From positions 40,593-104,592 of the forward strand of contig NZ_PNEC01000053.1 of assembly GCF_005886345.1 (NCBI RefSeq): DNA of 64,000 nucleotides, in the 5' to 3' direction. The notes beneath the pieces are model-generated. The model searched no databases and was not told the DNA's origin. It saw only the letters and a list, made by a program, of their open reading frames with translations. The first letter of the stretch is position 1, and each line of letters begins with the position of its first letter. This DNA is from Pseudoalteromonas phenolica (lineage in GTDB: Bacteria; Pseudomonadota; Gammaproteobacteria; Enterobacterales; Alteromonadaceae). This document shows positions 36,119-45,079 of the stretch, one piece after another. The position numbers and the translations under genes are program-made.

Positions 36119-36589
36119 ATGAAAGCAATCAAACTTATTTTTTCAGCAATACTTATCTTTAGTTTCGGCTTTTCAATGGGGATTTATACATTACCACTTA
36201 TGGTTGCTCCGCCTTCATTGAGTATGCTCGAACTCGCTACTGCTGCGCAGAGTGCTAAATACCTGGTTCAAATTCCAGATGAATTAGATGGTTCAGATTT
36301 ATTGCATTACGGAAAAGGAGAGTTTTATATAAGTGAATCTAAGATTGTTTTTAAAGGAAAGTTAGCCCCTGGTCCGGATTATCAGTTGTATTTATCTAAG
36401 CAATTTGTAGAAAATGAATCGCAATTTAATGAGCACAAAGATTCGATGCTTAATATTAGTGAAGTTAAACGCTTTGACGGTTTTATTTCTGTAGTACCCA
36501 ATGATGTTGATATAAATCAATTTAATAGTGTTATTATTTGGTGTGAAGCATTTGGGGAATTTATCACTGCTGCGAAGTTCAAAAGTTAG
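36119..36589 (+). CDS. DM13-domain exported protein
   Basis: 156 residues with an N-terminal hydrophobic segment (~4-24, signal or anchor) and a DM13 domain (~55-153). The domain is recognised by GKLAPGPDYQLYLS, the central GFISVVPNDVD, and the end SVIIWCEAFGEFITAAKF with its conserved Cys. DM13 is predicted to be an electron-transfer or redox domain based on this Cys, but its chemistry is unproven. Presumably periplasmic. Same strand as the DUF3429 gene 58 bases downstream. Confidence 0.85.
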   Translation: MKAIKLIFSAILIFSFGFSMGIYTLPLMVAPPSLSMLELATAAQSAKYLVQIPDELDGSDLLHYGKGEFYISESKIVFKGKLAPGPDYQLYLSKQFVENESQFNEHKDSMLNISEVKRFDGFISVVPNDVDINQFNSVIIWCEAFGEFITAAKFKS

Positions 36590-36647
36590 TTCATCTAATT
36601 TTATGTTTATTCCGTATCTTTTAAAAAATTTGTAAAATTGGAATTCT

Positions 36648-37076
36648 ATGCATTCTTTTTCTAACCACATTCAACTTGGCTATTATGGTGTTTTACCATT
36701 TTTAGCTTGTATATTAGCCTCATTAATTTTAGGAAGTAGCGAAGCTCTGATCCAAGCTTTTACTTTTTATAGTCTAGGCATCAGTGCCTTTTGCGCAGGT
36801 ATTCTCTGGCGCCCTGGTCAACAAAGTATGACGCATGCTGTTATGGCTGTTTTACTTGTAATTCCTTTTCCTATGATGGCTTTTGTTGGCCCAATTATTG
36901 TCTTGGCTTATTTAGCTATTTGCTACCCTTTAATTTTAGTGTTTGAGAGAGGCATGCCAGCATGGCAAGACTATCATAAGGATTACCATAAAATGCGATT
37001 TGTACTTACCTCAGTTCTATTTGTTAGCCACTTATTTATGATCGCTCAACAGTTTGAACTTTCCCGTACTCTTTAA
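36648..37076 (+). CDS. DUF3429 membrane protein
   Basis: 142 residues with about five hydrophobic helices. The opening IQLGYYGVLPFLACILAS and the block FYSLGISAFCAGILWRPG match the DUF3429 pattern (inner-membrane proteins of unknown role). Both ends are short and charged. It lies between a DM13 protein and a GGDEF gene; no functional link is apparent. Confidence 0.78.
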   Translation: MHSFSNHIQLGYYGVLPFLACILASLILGSSEALIQAFTFYSLGISAFCAGILWRPGQQSMTHAVMAVLLVIPFPMMAFVGPIIVLAYLAICYPLILVFERGMPAWQDYHKDYHKMRFVLTSVLFVSHLFMIAQQFELSRTL

Positions 37077-37119
37077 AGTCGTCTATTATCTAAATTATAG
37101 AGGGGCACTTGTTTAGCTT

Positions 37120-37959
37120 ATGATGAAAAAACTTATCTATTTAGCGTTCCTAAGCTTGTGTCTTTTCTTGGCTACCGTCATTTTAGGAAACAACCCGCTT
37201 ATTTCAGATGCCTCTGAGGAACTGTTCTGGTTCACCTGTATTGGACTATTAAGTATTTATAGTGCTAAATATGTTAGTAATAAATTTTTAATGGGCGCTT
37301 GGGTGTTTTTCAGCTTCGGGCTGTTGCTAGATTTACTTGACGAACTGATCCCATCTGAAGTCCTGCCCATCTTAGTTTTCGATACATCAATCAAAAATAT
37401 AGGTTTAATCCTCACATCCTTTGTGCTCTACAACGTGATCCATGACGAAAGAAAGTTAGTCGAAAAGCTGAATTTTGAAATAGATAAAAGAAAAAAGCTA
37501 GAAGAAAAGTTAAGCTATGAAGCCAATCACGATCACTTAACAAAGTTAGGCAACAGAAAATCTTGTTTTGAGAACTTTGAAAATATAACTAAGACACTTC
37601 CTTTCTTACTCTATTTCGACTTAGATAACTTCAAAATTGCGAATGATAAATTTGGCCACAAAACAGGTGATAAAGTGCTTGTAGATATTACACAATCAAT
37701 GTGTGACTCATTCGGACAAAATAACTGCTTTAGACTTGGTGGCGACGAATTTATTGCTTTTTCTAAAGCATATCCTCAAGATATCGAATTATTGCGAAGG
37801 ACTTTACTTGAACCAATTTTCGAGTTTGGTGTTGGCATAAGTATAGGCGTAGCAAAAGCAGAAGACGGCCTAACTCCTGACGAAATTATGCACCTTGCTG
37901 ACGAAAATATGTATAAGGACAAGGCGCATAAAATTATTCGTCATCAATCTAGAACATAA
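37120..37959 (+). CDS. Membrane-bound diguanylate cyclase
   Basis: 279 residues. Four hydrophobic helices (~5-110) form a small membrane domain, then a short coiled coil (ERKLVEKLNFEIDKRKKLEEKL) and a GGDEF domain beginning DHLTKLGNRKS, with FDLDNFKIANDKFGHKTGD and an intact FRLGGDEFIAF active site. It should convert two GTP to c-di-GMP. The canonical RxxD inhibitory site is not evident before the active site (CDSFGQNNCFRLGG), so product inhibition may be absent. It precedes a soluble chemoreceptor gene. Confidence 0.88.
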   Translation: MMKKLIYLAFLSLCLFLATVILGNNPLISDASEELFWFTCIGLLSIYSAKYVSNKFLMGAWVFFSFGLLLDLLDELIPSEVLPILVFDTSIKNIGLILTSFVLYNVIHDERKLVEKLNFEIDKRKKLEEKLSYEANHDHLTKLGNRKSCFENFENITKTLPFLLYFDLDNFKIANDKFGHKTGDKVLVDITQSMCDSFGQNNCFRLGGDEFIAFSKAYPQDIELLRRTLLEPIFEFGVGISIGVAKAEDGLTPDEIMHLADENMYKDKAHKIIRHQSRT

Positions 37960-38031
37960 CTCTCTTATTTCTGGCTCTTTTTTCAATTGACTGATAATCT
38001 AAACCTACTAACTATTCATGAGGGAAGCGTT

Positions 38032-39120
38032 GTGTTTGGTAATTTATTCAATAATCAACAGCAAGAACAAGAACTACAAGACTTAAGACAACAAGTTCAG
38101 CAACTACAACACGAGAATTCACAACTAAAAACCGAAAGCAATAACCTCAATGAGCTACTAGTTGAAACTCAATCCCAACTTAATGAAAATACGGACAACC
38201 AGCTTTTACAGTGTGCTATAAATGGCCTTGCTCAAGTAAGAGATATCAGAGAATCTGTTGGCAACAGTTTTACTTCAATTGAACAGGAAAGTTCATCAAT
38301 TAATAATATCAATAATGTTTTTGAGACTTCAGAAAAATCATTGACAGATATTTTAGCTGGTATGGACGGTTTAACTCAAAATATGGCAACAATGACAACC
38401 AATATTTCAGGTTTGTCTCAAATGGCCGACAACATTAATACTTTTGTTACAACCATTTCTAAAATCTCAGATCAAACCAACCTGTTAGCTTTAAATGCTG
38501 CAATTGAAGCAGCTCGCGCCGGTGAAGCTGGTCGAGGGTTCAGTGTGGTAGCTGACGAAGTTCGAGCTTTAGCAAACAATACCAATGAATCTGCAAATGA
38601 AGTATCAGATCTCGTTAAACAGATTATGGATACCACACAACAAACGGTTAATGCTGTAAATATCATCCAAGACTCTAATAACAGCCTATCTGAAAGTATT
38701 GCCCAATTAAATAATGATTATTCAAGTATCGTAGACAGCTGCGGCTCTATGAAAAACACCATTCATGATGCTACTACACAAACCTTCTTACAGACGGTGA
38801 AACTTGATCACGTTGTTTGGAAGTCAGATGTTTATAATCATCTCATAGGCATTAATTCACAGCCAATTTCAGCATTTGCCGATAATGCTAGCTGCCGATT
38901 AGGTAATTGGATGAGTTCTGAAGGCCAACAAAAGTTTGGCGATATAAGTGCATTCAAACGCTTAGAAGCACCTCATCGACAGGTACATGCAAGTGGTGTT
39001 GAGGCAATGAAATTATTTGCCCAAGATAACAAGCAAGCCTGTATTCAAAAGCTTAATCAAATGGAACAAGCTTCATCTGAGGTGATGTCTTTATTAGATG
39101 AGCTAGCACGACACGCTTAG
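38032..39120 (+). CDS. Soluble chemoreceptor with C-terminal CZB domain
   Basis: 362 residues with no membrane helix. An N-terminal glutamine-rich coiled coil is followed by the MCP signalling tip [20 protein letters not shown] and a C-terminal zinc-binding CZB domain with the pattern [14 protein letters not shown]...CRLGNWM...HRQVHASG, giving the expected His/Cys/His/His ligands. CZB receptors sense zinc or hypochlorous acid through the Cys. GTG 38032 is chosen because GAGGGA lies six bases upstream; a TTG at 37987 would add 15 residues. The neighbouring GGDEF gene suggests it may control c-di-GMP as known CZB proteins do. Confidence 0.85.
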   Translation: MFGNLFNNQQQEQELQDLRQQVQQLQHENSQLKTESNNLNELLVETQSQLNENTDNQLLQCAINGLAQVRDIRESVGNSFTSIEQESSSINNINNVFETSEKSLTDILAGMDGLTQNMATMTTNISGLSQMADNINTFVTTISKISDQTNLLALNAAIEAARAGEAGRGFSVVADEVRALANNTNESANEVSDLVKQIMDTTQQTVNAVNIIQDSNNSLSESIAQLNNDYSSIVDSCGSMKNTIHDATTQTFLQTVKLDHVVWKSDVYNHLIGINSQPISAFADNASCRLGNWMSSEGQQKFGDISAFKRLEAPHRQVHASGVEAMKLFAQDNKQACIQKLNQMEQASSEVMSLLDELARHA

Positions 39121-39160
39121 TAATTATATAATACGCCATTGTTTTCTACTGCTTAGTACT

Positions 39161-39952
39161 ATGAAACTCGATAAACAATGGCGTATATTAACCGTTGGTG
39201 ATGGCGATTTAAGTTTTTCACTTGCATTGTCAGCACAATTTCCACCTTCTCAGCTGACCGCCAGCATCTATGACTCAAAACAGGTTGTCACTGAAAAATA
39301 TGCTGAAAATTCACTACATCAGCTACAAAGTAATCAATACACAGTCTTAACCGAATTTGATGTCACGCTTGAGTCATCATGGCAGAAGCTCGCTAAACAA
39401 AGTATTGACGTTGTAATTTTTCAGTTTCCGCTGATCCCAGCGTTTGACAACTATCATGATTTTAAACAGCAAACGCACTCTGTAAACACATTAAACAGAC
39501 GCCTGCTTAGGTTATTCATCTACTATGCACATAAATATGTGTTAGACCCTGAAGGCCCCATGCTTTGTATTATCACATCTAAAGACGTAAAACCTTATTG
39601 TGAATGGGATTTAGAGTCATCACTTTTAATAGGCCTAGATATTAACTACTTAGGTCAAAGCCCTTTTAACATCAGTGACTTTCCAGGCTATAAAATTCGT
39701 AATGTTGATCGCGATAAGCATGTAAAAGACACCAGTGGGATCAGCTATGTTTGGTCGGCAAAAACGCATAGTCAAGACTTACCACATTTAAAGCTTCCTC
39801 ATTATTTAGATGCCAATCATTGTAGTTTCTGCCGAGCAGGCCCCTTCCTGACTGAGAGGGACAAGCTCGCGCACAATAACTCTAAAAAACATAAAAATAT
39901 GCTGCTCCACCATCAAAATTGGCAGGCTTATCTAAAAGTTGAATCACTGTAA
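39161..39952 (+). CDS. DUF2431 (BMT5-like) methyltransferase with C2H2 zinc finger
   Basis: 263 residues, cytosolic. The N-terminus ILTVGDGDLSFSLALSAQF is the SAM-binding signature of the DUF2431/BMT5 family, whose yeast member makes m3U in 25S rRNA. FQFPLIPAFDN and the later CIITSKDVKPYCEWDLESS fit the rest of the Rossmann domain (~1-195). The C-terminal 50 residues hold Cys221-x2-Cys224-x13-His238-x5-His244, spaced like U1/matrin-type RNA-binding zinc fingers. An rRNA or tRNA base substrate is inferred. The zinc finger is unusual in bacteria. The gene stands alone, 40 bases after the CZB receptor. Confidence 0.75.
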   Translation: MKLDKQWRILTVGDGDLSFSLALSAQFPPSQLTASIYDSKQVVTEKYAENSLHQLQSNQYTVLTEFDVTLESSWQKLAKQSIDVVIFQFPLIPAFDNYHDFKQQTHSVNTLNRRLLRLFIYYAHKYVLDPEGPMLCIITSKDVKPYCEWDLESSLLIGLDINYLGQSPFNISDFPGYKIRNVDRDKHVKDTSGISYVWSAKTHSQDLPHLKLPHYLDANHCSFCRAGPFLTERDKLAHNNSKKHKNMLLHHQNWQAYLKVESL

Positions 39953-40116
39953 CAACTTTTTACTCACGTAAAATTTATGAGTTACAAAGAAAATTAACTG
40001 TTATGAATAAATTACAAAATAGCTCAACCTTGAATAATGTATACAAAGGTAATTGTATTGATTTTATTTCGAGATTAGACTAGCTGCCCAGTTAAATATG
40101 AGAGTTTTAAATCGTA

Positions 40117-40983
40117 ATGGCAAATAGAGATTTGCTTTTTGCAATCGCCAGTTTACTTTGTGCAATGGTGACCATTCAATCAGGTGCATCTATTGCGAAA
40201 CAACTTTTCCCTTATGTTGGACCCGAAGGCACAACAGCTTATCGGCTTGGTTTTTCTGCGCTCATTTTATGCTTAATCTTCAGGCCTTGGCGTCATTTAC
40301 CGAAAAGGTGGGGGCCTATCCTAGTATATGGCCTATGTCTAGGTGGAATGAATATCACTTTTTACTATGCCATTGAGCGTATTCCTTTGGGTATTGGCGT
40401 TGCATTAGAGTTTACGGGTCCCCTTGCTGTCGCTTTGTTTTCTTCAAAAAGAAAACGTGATTACTTGTGGGTGGTATTTGCCATAGCCGGAATTATACTT
40501 CTGCTGCCTGATATGGATAGCCAAACTGGATTAGACCCAATTGGCGTTATACTGGCATTAATAGCTGGTACATTTTGGGCTGGCTATATTTTATTTGGTA
40601 AGAAAACTGGAAACCAAGGCTCTGGAGGTGCAACAGTTGCTATCGGTATGGCAGTTTCAGCAGTTGTGCTCGTGCCTTATGGGGCAGTTTCTCAAGGTAC
40701 AGCTTTGTTGAATTGGGAGCTTATTCCACTCGGGATCATGATAGGTATTTTATCAAGTGCCCTGCCTTATAGCTTAGAAATGGTGGCGCTTAGAAATATG
40801 CCTGCGCAAGGATTCAGTATTATGATGAGCTTAGAGCCTGCTGTTGCAGCCGTTGCAGGCTTGATTATTCTTGGTGAATTGCTAACAGTTTGGCAGTGGG
40901 TTGCGGTATTAATGATTATTATTGCTTCGATAGGCAGTTCAATGGGCAGTAGTGAGCAACCTAAAAAAGAAAAAGCCGGATAA
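40117..40983 (+). CDS. rhtA: EamA-family exporter, RhtA-like
   Basis: 288 residues with ten hydrophobic helices in two EamA repeats. Strong resemblance to E. coli RhtA, the threonine/homoserine exporter: SIQSGASIAK-like TIQSGASIAKQLFP, GTTAYRLGFSALIL, YYAIERIPLGIGVALEFTGPLAVAL, and LPYSLEMVALRNMPAQGFSIMMSLEPAVAA. The assignment of family is firm; the exact substrate is inferred. Ends within a terminator shared with the convergent S9 gene. Confidence 0.85.
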   Translation: MANRDLLFAIASLLCAMVTIQSGASIAKQLFPYVGPEGTTAYRLGFSALILCLIFRPWRHLPKRWGPILVYGLCLGGMNITFYYAIERIPLGIGVALEFTGPLAVALFSSKRKRDYLWVVFAIAGIILLLPDMDSQTGLDPIGVILALIAGTFWAGYILFGKKTGNQGSGGATVAIGMAVSAVVLVPYGAVSQGTALLNWELIPLGIMIGILSSALPYSLEMVALRNMPAQGFSIMMSLEPAVAAVAGLIILGELLTVWQWVAVLMIIIASIGSSMGSSEQPKKEKAG

Positions 40984-40998
40984 AACCGGCTTTTCCCT
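40971..40998. terminator. Bidirectional terminator
   Basis: Perfect nine-base stem (40971-40979 with 40986-40994) with A-run before and T-run after, overlapping the rhtA stop and 6 bases from the end of the convergent gene. Confidence 0.85.
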
Positions 40999-40999
40999 A

Positions 41000-43507
41000 T
41001 TAGTTGAATGGGCGCGCTTGTTCAGGAGAATACATTTCATCTTTCGGCATGACGTACTTTTCTAACCACTGCTCTTGTTCCCATAGCACATGTAAAATAG
41101 CTTCAATGCTGTGATATTCATGTTGTTCATTTGGCAAGAGTACTAAACGCGCTTCTTTATTTAATTCAATCAAAGTCCGGTATAACAATTTAGCTTGTAA
41201 CTGGCTTGCATATTCGTCTTCTTTACCATGAATGATTAAAACTGGTATAGATACTTTATCGATAGAATTAAACATTGAAACACCAGCAAACAGAGCTGAG
41301 TTTTGCCAAAAAGCCGTATCCGAGTCCAAATATCCTTTCGTCGTCATAGACGCATTGTATTGGCCGTTTCGTAAAATTGCGGTGCTAAAGTAATCAGTGT
41401 TGGAAATAGCTAAAGACGCTAAAGTTGCACCACGGCCATGTCCTGCAATTGATATTTTACCTTGCTCAGCAACTCCTTTAGCAATAAGTGCATCTACTGC
41501 TGCTTTTACACTTGATTTTAAGTTCTTTATAAAAGCTTCACTTGAAGTTGCCTCTTTCAAACTAGGCATACTCGGGTTTTCTAATATTGCGACACCTTTT
41601 GCAACATACGCCACCATATCTTTATGATTACTTGTTACAAAGTCGCCTTGTTGATTATATATATTGTCACCTAGCCAAAACAAAACAGGTAAACTACCCT
41701 GCGTAAAGTCGTAGTTATTTGGCAAATATAGATTTGCAGTAAGCGCTTTACCATCAGCTCTTAGATACTTTAGCTGTTCTTTCTTTACGCCTATAAACCC
41801 TTCAATTGGATGCGTATTTCTCGTTAATTGCTCTAACGTATTAAAAGTCATATCACTAACAAAAAAGTTTCTTGGCTGTAGCTGTGTTTCTTTACTAAAC
41901 AACAAACGCATTCCTTCATCATCGAGTAAGGCGATTAAAGATTCTGAATATTCTGGTTGAGATTGCCACAATGTTGATTGGCTATTTGTTTTAGCATCGA
42001 ATCTTTCAAGCTTTTGTACTAGGTTTTCACCTTCAGGTTGCAGACTATGTACAAATAAATAACGGCCACCAACCACTTTCAGGACTTCTTTACCTAAGTC
42101 ATTGGTTTGTTTTATAAACTTATGCCAAATTTGAGGAGCATGTTGAGTACTAAATTGACGATATAATACTCTTCTCTGGTCGGCGCTTCTTGGGGTGATA
42201 ATACTTTGTCTAAGCGATTCACCATCTAAAGATTTTTCTGTCAGTACTGCTAAGCTGTCTGAAGCCCATTGTATATTTTCAAACTGCCAATCCAAAGTAG
42301 CAAACAATTGTGGCTCTTTTCTAAATGGCGCACTGACGGTAAATAAGTTATCAGAATCATCCATTTTAGATTCTGACCAAAGTACAGTCGCCCCTTTATC
42401 TAAACGCCATTGAAAATCATTCTTTAATGGTAGTACTTCGGCTTCTACAGATTCTATCAATGGGTTAACTGCAAGCTCATAGAGTGCATAGCCCGTCATT
42501 CCCCATACTTGCCAAACATTAGCAAAATGACTTTTAGGTACCGTTGAAGTAATTGGGTCATCTATCATATTGACAATTAAATTGGTTGAATCAGGAGAAA
42601 CGCTAAATTGCTGTAAAAATGTCGCTTGTCCGATAGGTTTGGCAAGCCCACTTAAACTAATCTTCAAAAGTTGACCCTGTGCAAAAAACTTAAATTGATC
42701 CGCAAGAGGCTCTGGCACAGTCTCAACAAAGTCTGACTCGTCAGCAGGTTGCGGATTTTCAGTTTCCGAAGACACAACACCAGTTACGCTCATGGTGTTT
42801 TCTTCTAGCTCTTCTTTATCTTTAGCTTCTTCAATCAGTTCTTCAGGGTGGAATTGCTCTGTAATCATCAAACCTTTTGCATCTAATTCAACACGCTTTT
42901 TAACTTGGGCAACCGTGGGCTTTTCAAGTAAAGGTTTGCCATGGTTGACCGCAATATTCACCACAAACCCTGTGCTATCTGGTAACCATTGATAAGGTGA
43001 AGTTGTCAAAAAGCCATTGAGTGTTGACTGAGTAACTTGCTCTAGCCTTCTTCTTTGTACGTCAAACACCCAAAGTGTCGCTGAGTTTACCTGCTCAAGT
43101 ACAAAGCTCAAAAAACGACTATTCGCAGACCATTGCACATCTCTGATTTCCCCTTCAGGTAAATTATTTAGGTTAAGGACAGAACCCGAAATAACATGTT
43201 TTATCTCAATATCGGCATAGCGTTTTTGGTCAATACGTGAAAAGTTAAATGGATTAAATTGAATATCAAAAAGGTTCAAGCTAGGGGGAGTTAGCTGCTT
43301 ATAACCAATTGAGTGCTCAGAAAGTTGCACTAACCAATCATTGTTTGGACTCATTAATATATCGGGTGTTGACTGTACTTCGACTAAACGCGCAAATTCA
43401 GTACTAGGCACCTGATATCCGTTAGTATTTGTATTCGCAATGGCATTAGAAGCGATCAAAAATGTAAAAATAAAAGCGCCAAATACAGACGAGACAGCAC
43501 AGTTCAT
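41000..43507 (-). CDS. S9-family peptidase homologue lacking the catalytic Ser
   Basis: 835 residues with a signal peptide (~1-24). An N-terminal beta-propeller-like region (~50-560) and a C-terminal alpha/beta-hydrolase domain resemble S9 peptidases of the glutamyl-endopeptidase-like branch (SLPVLFWLGDN, LEQLTRNTHPIEGF). The nucleophile elbow reads AGHGRGAT where relatives have GHSYGA, so position 691 is Gly (GGC, one base from Ser AGC). Candidate triad Asp764 (GKEDEY) and His796 (NEQHEYH) remain. The protein is therefore predicted to be proteolytically inactive. The frame is otherwise complete with no stops, which argues for a selected function such as binding. Confidence 0.8.
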   Translation of the reverse strand: MNCAVSSVFGAFIFTFLIASNAIANTNTNGYQVPSTEFARLVEVQSTPDILMSPNNDWLVQLSEHSIGYKQLTPPSLNLFDIQFNPFNFSRIDQKRYADIEIKHVISGSVLNLNNLPEGEIRDVQWSANSRFLSFVLEQVNSATLWVFDVQRRRLEQVTQSTLNGFLTTSPYQWLPDSTGFVVNIAVNHGKPLLEKPTVAQVKKRVELDAKGLMITEQFHPEELIEEAKDKEELEENTMSVTGVVSSETENPQPADESDFVETVPEPLADQFKFFAQGQLLKISLSGLAKPIGQATFLQQFSVSPDSTNLIVNMIDDPITSTVPKSHFANVWQVWGMTGYALYELAVNPLIESVEAEVLPLKNDFQWRLDKGATVLWSESKMDDSDNLFTVSAPFRKEPQLFATLDWQFENIQWASDSLAVLTEKSLDGESLRQSIITPRSADQRRVLYRQFSTQHAPQIWHKFIKQTNDLGKEVLKVVGGRYLFVHSLQPEGENLVQKLERFDAKTNSQSTLWQSQPEYSESLIALLDDEGMRLLFSKETQLQPRNFFVSDMTFNTLEQLTRNTHPIEGFIGVKKEQLKYLRADGKALTANLYLPNNYDFTQGSLPVLFWLGDNIYNQQGDFVTSNHKDMVAYVAKGVAILENPSMPSLKEATSSEAFIKNLKSSVKAAVDALIAKGVAEQGKISIAGHGRGATLASLAISNTDYFSTAILRNGQYNASMTTKGYLDSDTAFWQNSALFAGVSMFNSIDKVSIPVLIIHGKEDEYASQLQAKLLYRTLIELNKEARLVLLPNEQHEYHSIEAILHVLWEQEQWLEKYVMPKDEMYSPEQARPFN

Positions 43508-43714
43508 ACTTTTCCCCTAGTCAGTTAGTTGCGAAATAATATACTTAAATCATTAAAATTGCAGCTATTTCCAAATATCGAGACACTTTAGTCGTGCAAA
43601 TTGCCAAGCTTTCCATGAAAAAGCAGTATTTTATTAATGCAGGCAATCGTCGTGTTTATCTTAAAATTGATATAGACTGCCCGCCTTTAAATTGCAGTAT
43701 ATAAAGAGAGTGTC

Positions 43715-44953
43715 ATGAGTCAGCGCGTATTAGTTATTGGTTATGTTTGGCCTGAACCAAATTCATCAGCAGCGGGCACACATATGATGTCACTGCTCAA
43801 ACTATTTCGCGCACAAGATTGGCAAGTTGAGTTTGCAACTCCAGCCCAACCAACAGAGCACATGATTGAGCTCAATAGTTATGGGATCAGCAGTAAAGAA
43901 ATTGCCTTAAATTGCTCTAGCTTTGACGAATACATTGCAGAATTTAACCCAAGTATTGTAATGTTCGACCGTTTTATGATGGAAGAGCAATTTGGTTGGC
44001 GAGTCGATAAATTTGCGCCTAATGCTTTAAAAATACTTGATACTGAAGATTTACAATGCCTAAGACAGGCAAGACATACCGCACACAAAGTAAAACGCGA
44101 CTTCACTTTAACAGACTTACAAAGTGAGATTGCCAAAAGAGAAATTGCCGCTATCTTACGCTGTGATTTAAGTTTAATCATTTCTAGTTATGAAATGTCT
44201 TTGCTTGAATCATTTTTCAAAGTTGATATGAGTTTATGTCATCACCTCCCTTTTATGGTCAATCTAGACGCATTACCAGACTCCCTACCTGAGTTCAAGC
44301 AAAGGTCTCATTTTATGACCATAGGAAACTTTCGACATGCTCCAAATTGGGATGCCGTTTTATATCTGCAAGAAATTTGGCCATTGATAAAGAAACAGCT
44401 GCCTGATGCCCAATTGCATATTTATGGTTCTTACCCCCCCCCAAAAGCAACAGCACTTAATAACCCAAAAACAGGTTTTTTGATTAAAGGCTGGGCTGAA
44501 GATGCCAACCATGTAATGCAAAGCGCCAAGGTGTGTTTAGCCCCACTTAGATTTGGTGCGGGGATCAAAGGTAAGCTTCTGGAAGCCATGATAAATCAGA
44601 CTCCGAGTGTTACAACAGATATAGGTGCTGAAGGCATGACGCAGCAAAGCCTAGCGTGGCCAGGAAAAATCGCCAATAGCGCAGAAGAGTTTGCAAATGC
44701 AGCAGTTGAGCTATACAAGGAGCGAACTCAATTTGAACAAAGTGCAAATAACGCTAATCAGCTACTCAAAGCCTTCTATGACCAAGAGCAATTAGGGGCA
44801 AAACTGATCACCAAAATAAACGCTATTTTAGAGAATTTAGCGACTCACAGAATGAATAATTTTACAGGGCAAATGCTTAAACATCACACCATGAAGAGTA
44901 CACAATATATGGCGCAATGGATTGAAGCAAAAAACAAAAATAATTCACAATAA
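43715..44953 (+). CDS. Glycosyltransferase, GT-B fold
   Basis: 412 residues, cytosolic. The N-terminal half starts VLVIGYVWPEPNSSAAGTHMMSLLK, a typical acceptor-side Rossmann start; the C-terminal half has MTIGNFRHAPNWDAVLYL, QLHIYGSYPP, KGWAEDANHVMQSAKVCLAPLRFGAGIKGKLLEAM, the nucleotide-sugar-binding region of family 1/4 transferases. No other polysaccharide genes are nearby, so the acceptor is unknown. It is divergent from the S9 homologue gene. Confidence 0.85.
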   Translation: MSQRVLVIGYVWPEPNSSAAGTHMMSLLKLFRAQDWQVEFATPAQPTEHMIELNSYGISSKEIALNCSSFDEYIAEFNPSIVMFDRFMMEEQFGWRVDKFAPNALKILDTEDLQCLRQARHTAHKVKRDFTLTDLQSEIAKREIAAILRCDLSLIISSYEMSLLESFFKVDMSLCHHLPFMVNLDALPDSLPEFKQRSHFMTIGNFRHAPNWDAVLYLQEIWPLIKKQLPDAQLHIYGSYPPPKATALNNPKTGFLIKGWAEDANHVMQSAKVCLAPLRFGAGIKGKLLEAMINQTPSVTTDIGAEGMTQQSLAWPGKIANSAEEFANAAVELYKERTQFEQSANNANQLLKAFYDQEQLGAKLITKINAILENLATHRMNNFTGQMLKHHTMKSTQYMAQWIEAKNKNNSQ

Positions 44954-45079
44954 ATTGCTAGACATACCTTCAAAAGTGATTAGAATTCGCCCCGTTTCTA
45001 ACAAAGCATACCAGTTAGGTTAACTTCAGCTATAGTTAACCTAATATTTACTTTTACCACCCTCATTTGGTCTAAAAAC

